Assembly (NCBI GenBank): GCA_030146905.1
Contig: JASLAV010001042.1
Coordinates: 1 to 11,330 of the forward strand
Direction of reading: 5' to 3'
Length of the DNA stretch: 11,330 nt
Source of the DNA: Lentzea sp.
Lineage (GTDB): Bacteria > Actinomycetota > Actinomycetes > Mycobacteriales > Pseudonocardiaceae
Shown: positions 6,055-11,330 of the stretch, in pieces
Position numbering within the stretch: the first letter of the stretch is position 1
How the letters are laid out: each line of letters begins with the position of its first letter
Position numbers and translations under genes: made by a program
Notes under the pieces: generated by a model
The model's database searches: none
What the model was told of the DNA's origin: nothing
The model's input: only the letters and a program-made list of their open reading frames with translations

Positions 6055-6804
6055 ATGAATCGTTTGGCAGGGAAGACGGCGGTGGTCACCGGCGGCGGCA
6101 CGCGCGGGATCGGCAGGGCGACCGCCGCACGACTGGTGGCGGAGGGCGCGCACGTCTTCATCACCGGCCGGCGCAAGGAAGAGTTGGACGACGCCGTCGA
6201 GGCCATCGGCACCGGCGTCACCGCGGTGCCGGGTGACATCACCGACCCGGCGGACCTCGACCGGCTCTACGACACCGTCCGCCGGCACGGCAAGGGCCTC
6301 GACGTGCTCTTCGCCAACGCGGCCGCCGCCTCGTTCGCGACGATCGAGACCATCACCGAGGAGGACTTCGACAGGGTCTTCGGCGTGAACGTCAAGGGAA
6401 CCATGTTCACGCTGCAGAAAGCGCTGCCACTGCTCAACCCCGGTGCCTCGGTGATCCTGAACGGCTCCATCGCCGCCGACGTGGGCACGGTGGCCTTCGG
6501 CGCCTACTCCGCGTCCAAGGCCGCTCTCCGCGCGTTCGCCAGGTCGTGGGCCCTCGAACTCAAGGACCGCGGCGTCCGCGTGAACGTGGTGTCCCCCGGC
6601 CCGGTCGACACCACCGGGGTCACCGAACTCGTCGGCGACGACAACGTGGCCGCCTACAAGGCGAACCAGGCGGCCAACATCCCGATCGGACGGATGGGAC
6701 GCCCGGAGGAGGTGGCGGCCGCCGTCGCGTTCCTCGCCTCCGACGACAGCAGCTTCATGCTGGGTGCCAACATCGACGTGGACGGCGGCATGAACCAGGT
6801 CTGA
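6055..6804 (+). CDS. classical SDR-family oxidoreductase
   Basis: A 249-residue classical short-chain dehydrogenase/reductase of standard length. The cofactor motif TGGGTRGIG is at 12-20, TGRR at 37-40 (basic residues favouring NADP), FANAAA at 86-91 with N88, S138 in the NGSIA strand, and the catalytic Y151-S-A-S-K155. PGPVDT at 181-186 and the C-terminal VDGGMNQV are also typical. All four catalytic residues (N, S, Y, K) are present. It reduces or oxidises a carbonyl/alcohol pair; the substrate is unknown. The ATG at 6055 has a good ribosome site, GGAGG, 5 nt upstream (6045-6049), unlike several neighbours. Divergence from a TetR gene with shared operators implies induction by the substrate or a related toxic compound. 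Confidence 0.95.
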   Translation: MNRLAGKTAVVTGGGTRGIGRATAARLVAEGAHVFITGRRKEELDDAVEAIGTGVTAVPGDITDPADLDRLYDTVRRHGKGLDVLFANAAAASFATIETITEEDFDRVFGVNVKGTMFTLQKALPLLNPGASVILNGSIAADVGTVAFGAYSASKAALRAFARSWALELKDRGVRVNVVSPGPVDTTGVTELVGDDNVAAYKANQAANIPIGRMGRPEEVAAAVAFLASDDSSFMLGANIDVDGGMNQV

Positions 6805-6834
6805 TCTCGAAGCGCCGCGCGGAAATGGCGGTGC

Positions 6835-6990
6835 TCACGGCTGGTAGCGGGTTCCCTTGCCGCTCGGGAGGTCTTTCGCCCTCAGGCGATTCGCCAGAAA
6901 GCGAAGGGTTCGTGCCAGCGGGGAGCTCTTCCTCCCACGGCGCCGGTAGTTGAGATCCCTGTCGACCTTCGACACGTGTTCGGCATCCAT
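6835..6990 (-). CDS. possible 51-residue basic protein
   Basis: An open frame from ATG 6990 to TGA 6835 encodes a very basic peptide (YRRRGRKSSPLARTLRFLANRLRAK at its centre, in two parts: residues 15-22 and 23-39). A G-run 6-10 nt before the ATG could serve as ribosome site. Third-position GC is about 78 percent by my count, lower than in neighbouring genes. It lies in the same direction as the sensor kinase but beyond the kinase terminator, and I see no promoter. The frame stays open upstream through the terminator hairpin, which argues that openness alone means little. It is a weak candidate in the roughly 290-bp stretch between the SDR and kinase genes, which otherwise holds only that terminator. 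Confidence 0.3.
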   Translation of the reverse strand: MDAEHVSKVDRDLNYRRRGRKSSPLARTLRFLANRLRAKDLPSGKGTRYQP

Positions 6991-7006
6991 CCGCACCCCC
7001 GGATCG

Positions 7007-7045
7007 CTCGACGCTCCACGGTAACCCCGTACGTGGAGCGTCGAG
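7007..7045 (-). terminator. strong hairpin terminator after the sensor kinase
   Basis: CTCGACGCTCCACG at 7007-7020 pairs perfectly with CGTGGAGCGTCGAG at 7032-7045, a 14-bp stem with an 11-nt loop. It starts 51 bp beyond the kinase stop. There is no T-tract on the minus side. Because the stem is perfect it may also stop transcripts arriving from the convergent SDR gene. Confidence 0.85.
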
Positions 7046-7096
7046 GAGGGACAGCGCTCGCCTGAAGAGGGAGCGAGACCCGAGATGAGACGCAGG

Positions 7097-8751
7097 TCAT
7101 CTCGTCCTGCTGGGTCCCAAATTGTGATCACCGGCACTGCTCTGCTTCCGCCGAGGCTCCGGTGTGCCGTCCGTGGTGTGATCACGAGGAAGCCGGATGG
7201 TGAACATCGAGCCGACGCCTTCCCTGCTGGCGGCGGTGATCGTGCCGGCGTGCGCGGTGACGATCTCCTTGGTGATGGCCAGCCCGAGGCCGCGGCCGCC
7301 TGTGCCGCGTTGCCGCGCCGCGTCGGCGCGCCAGAACCTGTCGAAGACGTGCGGCAGGTCCCGTGCGGAGATCCCGCAACCGGTGTCGACGACCGTGATC
7401 ACGGCCTGGTCGCCTTCCGTGCGGGCTCTGAGCACGACCAGGCCGTCCGGTGGGGTGGCGCGCAGCGCGTTGGTGAGGAGGTTGCCGATGACCTGGCGGA
7501 AGCGGTCCTGGTCGACGGTGACGAGCACCGGCTGGGGCGCGTCCACGTCGATGCGCACGCCGGTCGACGCGGCGTGCGCGTTGCGGGCGGAGTGCAGCAG
7601 TTCGGCGAGGTTGGTGCGGCTCGGGTAGTAGACCAGGTCGCCGGACTCGGCCAGTGCCAGTTCCTGGAGGTCCGCGATGAGACGTTGCTGGAGCAGTGCT
7701 TCCTCGTGCAGCGAGCGGAACAGCTCGCCGTCGGCGGGCAGCACGCCGTCCTGGACGGCCTCCAGGTAGCCGCGGATGTTCGCTATCGGGGTGCGCAGCT
7801 CGTGGGCGATGTCGGCGATCATGTTGTGCTGCTGGCGCTTGCTGCGCTGCAACGACTCCGCCATGCGGTTGAAGGAACGGCTGAGCTGGGTCAGCTCGTC
7901 GTCGCCGTGCTCGGGGACGCGTTCGTCCAGAGCACCCTCGCCGAGCCGTCCGGAGGCAGTGACCAGGGTGTCGATCGGCCGCACGACACGACGGCTGATC
8001 AACAACGACGCCGCGGTGACCACCAGCGCCACCAGGCCCGCCGCCGCGAGCGCCGGACCGGGGGAGATGATCGGTCGTGCGGGCTTCTGCTCGACGTTGC
8101 CGATCAGCACCTGCACCGGGGGTGGCGTGAACCGGGCGAGCATGTCGGCGTACCGGCGCTGCACGCAGGCCTGGTCTTGCGCACACGACTCGTCGACCTG
8201 GACGCGCGGCTGCGGCGGGGAAGGGCAGGGCTTCATCCCCTGCACCGCCGCACCGAAGCTGTACTGCCCCAGGTTGTCGGTGGTGATGCGGACTTCGCGG
8301 CCCTTGTCGACAGCGCACCGCGCCGTGCTCAGCTCGTCGAGGTAGCGCACCTGGGCGTAGTCGACGAGGCTCTCGTACTTGGCGGGGTCGACCCTTTCCA
8401 GCCGCAGCTTCGGCCGGGTCTGGGCGACCAGGGTGAAGCGCGGTGTGGTGTTGCCTTCGTCAGGTGCGCTGTCCGCGAGTGCGATGCCGTCGGTGGTGGT
8501 GACGCGCACCCGTTGCCCGGCTATGGCCGCCCACCCGGCGACCTGCGTGCCGGCGTCCTCCCAGTTCATGCGCAGCAGGCCGTGGAGGACGATCGCGTCG
8601 ACCGCGCGGTCGATGTCGAACTGGGTGGACGACGCGAGGTCGACGGCCTGCTCGCTGGTCTGCTGGAACGCCAGCCAGGCGGTGGCGCCCGCCGTGCTCA
8701 GCGCGACCGCGACGGTGAGCAGGAACACCCTGGAGCGGAAGCTGGAGCGCC

Positions 8752-8755
<4 letters not shown>
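7097..8755 (-). CDS. two-component sensor histidine kinase with extracytoplasmic sensor domain
   Basis: A 552-residue membrane kinase. TM1 lies at about 9-30, an extracytoplasmic domain at 31-233, TM2 at about 234-254, HAMP at 255-305, and the dimerisation domain carries the phospho-accepting H318 in DIAHELRTP. The ATPase domain has NLLTNALR (425-432), DTGCGI (457-462), FDRFWR (471-476) and GGRGLGL (486-492), so all boxes are present. The sensor domain has four cysteines (147, 177, 191, 197) spaced for possible disulfides, and the region near 178-185 is proline-rich. Signal unknown. Its ATG overlaps the TGA of the response regulator (ATGA at 8752-8755), so translation is coupled. It presumably phosphorylates that regulator. 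The divergent beta-lactamase-fold gene suggests a cell-envelope cue. Confidence 0.95.
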
Positions 8756-9447
<692 letters not shown>

Positions 9448-9473
9448 GGTGCCCGACCTGGGCCGTCGCGGCA

Positions 9474-9512
9474 GTGAAGAAGCGGTGAAGGACCACTCCT
9501 GTTGCCGTGAAG
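9474..9512. repeat. 11-bp-phased GTGAAG repeats, response-regulator box candidate A
   Basis: GTGAAG occurs at 9474, 9485 and 9507, offsets of 11 and 22 bp. OmpR/PhoB-type regulators bind direct repeats with an 11-bp period. TGAAGAA at 9475-9481 is the reverse complement of TTCTTCA in cluster B (9527-9571), so the clusters carry the same element in opposite orientation. It lies just upstream of the response-regulator gene. Confidence 0.5.
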
Positions 9513-9526
9513 CCGTCCGATCGCAT

Positions 9527-9571
9527 GGTTCTCCGCCCGGTTCTTCAGAGGTTCTTCATCGGTTTCCTCGC
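9527..9571. repeat. 11-bp-phased GGTTCTTC repeats, response-regulator box candidate B
   Basis: GGTTCTCC (9527), GGTTCTTC (9539), GGTTCTTC (9550) and GGTTTCCT (9561) form four tandem units with starts 12, 11 and 11 bp apart. They end 36 bp before the ATG of the exported beta-lactamase-fold gene, a position suited to activation. The GC-poor TTCTTC core stands out from the surrounding DNA. Confidence 0.6.
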
Positions 9572-9606
9572 AAGGTCGACGTCTCCACCGTCCAGAGGAG
9601 ACGACC

Positions 9607-10467
9607 ATGCTCAACCGGCTTCTCATCGCTGTGCTCACAGGTGCCGTGGCCACCGCGACGGTCTTCGCACTCGAGCCGTCCTCTCCGCCGCCACCACCGC
9701 CAGCGCAGCAGCAGCAGCCGAGCTCGGAGCCGCTGGCGGCGACACCGGACACCACGGTGCACACGACAGTCGCGGGCACCTCGGTACCGCCTACCGGCCC
9801 GTCCCCGGCCGCGGTGCACGTCGAGGTCGCGGGCGAGTGGTCATGGGCGTTGCGCGACGTGGAGACGGGCGAGGTCATGGGTGCGGGTGCGTTGCGCAAC
9901 ACCACGGAGTCGATGATCAAGGCATGGCTGGCGGTGGACTTCGTGGCGGCGCGCCGTTCGGTCGTCTCCCCGGCCGACGAGGAGCTGATCAGCCGGATGA
10001 TCCGGGTCAGCGACGACAGAGCCGCCCAAGCGCTCTACCTCCGGCTCGGTTCGGACGCCTCGGTACGGCGGATGATCACGACCTGCGGCCTGCGGAACAC
10101 GTCGGTGCACCCCGGCTGGTGGTCGAAGACGAGGATGCCCGCGTCCGACGCGACGTTGCTCGGTGCGTGTGTGGCACGCGGACCCGGCATCAGTCCTGAG
10201 TGGAGGGACAAGCTGCTCGGCCTGATGCGCACTCTCGGTCCCGGCAACGCGTTCGGGATCCCCGAAGCGCCCGCCCTCGCGGGTCAGCAGCCGGCGGTGA
10301 AGAACGGCTGGACGCTGCACGGCACCACGTGGGCGGTCAACTGCCTGGCGATCTGGGACCGGTGGGTGCTCGCGGTGATGATCCGGTATCCGTCACGCGG
10401 TGATGAGCACCGATACGGCGCGAGGGTGTGTTCCTCAGTCGCGCAGCAGCTGTTCGGGTCGGCGTGA
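9607..10467 (+). CDS. exported class A beta-lactamase-fold serine hydrolase-like protein
   Basis: A 286-residue protein with an N-terminal signal or anchor segment (LLIAVLTGAVATATVFAL, 5-22) and a Pro/Gln/Ser/Thr-rich linker (about 24-66), then a PBP-like domain. S102-M-I-K105 is the SxxK motif, S135-D-D137 stands where class A enzymes have SDN, and K232-N-G234 replaces KTG. I see no Glu-containing omega-loop motif (ExxLN) in 165-185. A true penicillin-hydrolysing enzyme is therefore unlikely; a DD-peptidase-like or binding role at the cell wall fits better. Cysteines 160, 188, 246 and 275 could form disulfides outside the cell. AGAGGAG lies 6 nt before the ATG, a strong ribosome site. It is divergent from the two-component operon and preceded by phased repeats, so it is probably a target of that system. 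It shares the terminator at 10557-10596. Confidence 0.88.
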   Translation: MLNRLLIAVLTGAVATATVFALEPSSPPPPPPAQQQQPSSEPLAATPDTTVHTTVAGTSVPPTGPSPAAVHVEVAGEWSWALRDVETGEVMGAGALRNTTESMIKAWLAVDFVAARRSVVSPADEELISRMIRVSDDRAAQALYLRLGSDASVRRMITTCGLRNTSVHPGWWSKTRMPASDATLLGACVARGPGISPEWRDKLLGLMRTLGPGNAFGIPEAPALAGQQPAVKNGWTLHGTTWAVNCLAIWDRWVLAVMIRYPSRGDEHRYGARVCSSVAQQLFGSA

Positions 10468-10556
10468 GCAGCGGTGTCCACCCGGTGCTCGGCGCGAGAA
10501 CGCCACCCGGTCGGAGACCGTCCAGGAAGGTGGCACGGGAAAAGCCCTCGAATACG

Positions 10557-10596
10557 ACAAAGCCCCAGCCAGACCGGGGTCTGGCTGGGGCTTTGT
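10557..10596. terminator. very strong bidirectional intrinsic terminator
   Basis: Bases 10557-10575 (ACAAAGCCCC then AGCCAGACC) are the perfect reverse complement of 10578-10596, a 40-bp near-continuous palindrome giving a 17-18-bp usable stem. The stem ends in AAA on one side and TTT on the other, so it serves both strands. It begins 4 bp past the end of tRNA-Arg on the minus strand and lies 90 bp past the stop of the convergent exported protein. Confidence 0.92.
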
Positions 10597-10600
10597 GCAG

Positions 10601-10673
10601 TGCGCTCGGCAGGATTCGAACCTGCAACCTTCTGATCCGTAGTCAGATGCTCTATCCGTTGAGCTACGAGCGC
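10601..10673 (-). tRNA. tRNA-Arg, anticodon ACG
   Basis: A 73-nt cloverleaf. The 7-bp acceptor stem is GCGCTCG with CGAGCGC, discriminator A. The D-stem is GCTC with GAGC. The anticodon stem TCTGA/TCAGA encloses the loop CTACGGA with anticodon ACG. The T-arm is GCAGG, TTCGAAT, CCTGC. With A34 converted to inosine by TadA it reads CGU, CGC and CGA. CCA is not encoded, so the 3' end needs RNase Z-type cleavage and CCA addition. It is second in a two-tRNA operon, 37 bp after tRNA-Ser, and followed by a strong terminator. Confidence 0.97.
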
Positions 10674-10710
10674 GTCGTATTCAGTTGTCACCCGGCCGAG
10701 GCCGAGTGTT

Positions 10711-10801
10711 GCGGAGGCTCCGGGATTTGAACCCGGGATGGGCGATAAACCCAAACCGCATTAGCAGTGCGGCGCCATAGACCAGACTAGGCGAAGCCTC
10801 C
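10711..10801 (-). tRNA. tRNA-Ser, anticodon GCT
   Basis: A 91-nt class II tRNA with a long variable arm. The acceptor stem is GGAGGCT with AGCCTCC, discriminator G as in serine tRNAs. The anticodon stem CCGCA/TGCGG encloses the loop CTGCTAA with anticodon GCT, reading AGC and AGU. The variable arm pairs GGG with CCC around TTTATCG. The T-arm is CCCGG, GTTCAAATC, CCGGG-like. CCA is not encoded. It is first in the operon, about 17 nt after the predicted RNA start. Confidence 0.97.
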
Positions 10802-10824
10802 CGGAGCCCTCGGCTACGACGCAT

Positions 10825-10854
10825 AGATTACACATGACCCCACCGCCCTAGCAA
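10825..10854 (-). promoter_or_regulatory. promoter of the tRNA-Ser/tRNA-Arg operon
   Basis: On the minus strand TTGCTA (10849-10854) is followed by an 18-bp spacer and TAATCT (10825-10830), a good -10. RNA would start near 10818, leaving a short 5' leader for RNase P to remove. It lies directly behind the hairpin at 10866-10905, which shields the operon from read-through. Confidence 0.65.
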
Positions 10855-10865
10855 AACGCCCCCCT

Positions 10866-10905
10866 CCTTCCCGCATCCGCGCTGGTCAGGACGCATGCGG
10901 GAAGG
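10866..10905 (-). terminator. terminator after acetoacetyl-CoA synthetase
   Basis: CCTTCCCGCAT at 10866-10876 pairs perfectly with ATGCGGGAAGG at 10895-10905, an 11-bp stem with an 18-nt loop that can itself form GCG/CGC pairs. It starts 13 bp past the gene's stop. A G-run and TTTT follow on the minus strand. Confidence 0.8.
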
Positions 10906-10918
10906 CCGGGAGGGTCGG

Positions 10919-11330
10919 TCAGGGGGTGGGTGGGTGAGGTAGGTCTCGTGCCAGGTCGAGGAATGGGCGCAGGGCGGCCGGGTTGCGGAGGGCGTCGAGG
11001 CTGACCGCGCGCTCCGGCGGGGTGCCGGCGAGGATCTTCTTCACCGGGACCTCGCACTTCTTGCCGTTCAGCGTCCTGGGGATCTCCTCCACGGCCACGA
11101 ACCTGTTCGGCACGTGCCGCGGGGACAGGTTGGTGCGCAGTTCCGCTCGCAGCCGGGGCTCCAGCGTGTCCAACGTCACGTCCGGGTCCAGGACCAGGAA
11201 GCACAGGAGTTCGCCGTCGGCCTGGCCCGCACCTGACGTGTCGATCACCAGCGAATCGGCCACCCCCGGGAGGCCTTCGACCACTCGGTAGAACTCGCTG
11301 GTGCCCATCCGGACGCCACCTCGGTTCAGC
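10919..11330 (-). CDS. acetoacetyl-CoA synthetase (acetoacetate-CoA ligase), C-terminal part
   Basis: About 137 codons of the 3' end are visible; the frame is open through the right edge, so the gene continues outside. The visible part starts LNRGGVRMGTSEFYRVVEGLP, the hinge and C-terminal-domain entry of ANL-family acyl-CoA synthetases in its acetoacetate-ligase form. It continues to EEIPRTLNGKKCEVPVKKILAGTP, with the Lys of NGKK as the expected adenylation-step lysine. The tail DALRNPAALRPFLDLA is typical of acetoacetyl-CoA synthetases (about 650 residues in full). It activates acetoacetate with ATP and CoA, in ketone-body or polyhydroxybutyrate turnover. The ATG at 11308 is an internal Met, not the start. 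Followed by its own terminator. An acetyl-CoA-synthetase relative is the only alternative. Confidence 0.92.
   Translation of the reverse strand, partial: LNRGGVRMGTSEFYRVVEGLPGVADSLVIDTSGAGQADGELLCFLVLDPDVTLDTLEPRLRAELRTNLSPRHVPNRFVAVEEIPRTLNGKKCEVPVKKILAGTPPERAVSLDALRNPAALRPFLDLARDLPHPPTP

Noticed and set aside
6835..7185. 116-codon reading of the small basic ORF
   Set aside because: The extra N-terminal part overlaps the kinase gene and the 14-bp-stem terminator; only the 51-codon part is a reasonable candidate.
10477..10512. Repeated CCACCCGGT (about 10477 and 10504) and a 5-bp hairpin at 10508-10520
   Set aside because: Short repeats in a small gap with no regular spacing; the strong terminator nearby explains the termination need.

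Overview
The window is a piece of a high-GC actinobacterial chromosome. Codon third positions are almost all G or C, GTG starts are common, genes are closely packed, and both tRNA genes lack an encoded CCA end. Gene content and style suggest the order Pseudonocardiales (Lentzea, Saccharothrix or Amycolatopsis type); that placement is inference. No transposase, integrase, CRISPR array or phage gene is visible, so this looks like ordinary chromosome with mostly one- or two-gene transcription units.

Layout, left to right. (1) 1-1371, minus strand: an ATP-grasp ligase running off the left edge, preceded by an unrecognised 76-residue protein, with two hairpins between them. (2) 1417-2274, plus: an extended SDR sugar-nucleotide epimerase. 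Its 3' end overlaps by 56 bp the convergent ribonuclease Z gene (2219-3130, minus). (3) RNase Z is divergent from a class C beta-lactamase-fold serine hydrolase (3154-3975, plus). Only 23 bp separate the two start codons, and a perfect palindrome there carries a -10 element on each strand. (4) 3959-5232, minus: a small acidic unknown protein and a SAM-dependent methyltransferase, each with its own promoter candidate and separated by a strong terminator. (5) 5360-6804: a TetR-family repressor and a divergent classical SDR oxidoreductase, with two near-identical operator-like sites 31 bp apart between them. (6) 6835-9447, minus: an OmpR-type response regulator and HAMP sensor kinase overlapping at ATGA, a terminator, and a possible 51-residue ORF. 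(7) 9607-10467, plus: an exported class A beta-lactamase-fold protein, divergent from the two-component operon. The gap between them carries two clusters of short repeats phased at 11 bp, the spacing bound by OmpR/PhoB-type regulators. (8) 10557-10854, minus: a tRNA-Ser(GCT) and tRNA-Arg(ACG) operon with promoter and terminator. (9) 10919-11330, minus: the C-terminal end of acetoacetyl-CoA synthetase, running off the right edge.

How the parts connect. The two-component pair, the exported serine-hydrolase-like protein and the phased repeats look like one envelope-response module. The TetR/SDR pair looks like a self-contained inducible detoxification or catabolic switch. RNase Z makes the 3' end of CCA-less tRNAs such as the two encoded here, although it lies 7 kb away. 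Several genes (epimerase, RNase Z, the 3154 hydrolase, the 3959 unknown, TetR) have a -10-like hexamer 6-7 nt before the start codon and little or no Shine-Dalgarno sequence. This suggests that leaderless transcripts are frequent in this stretch.
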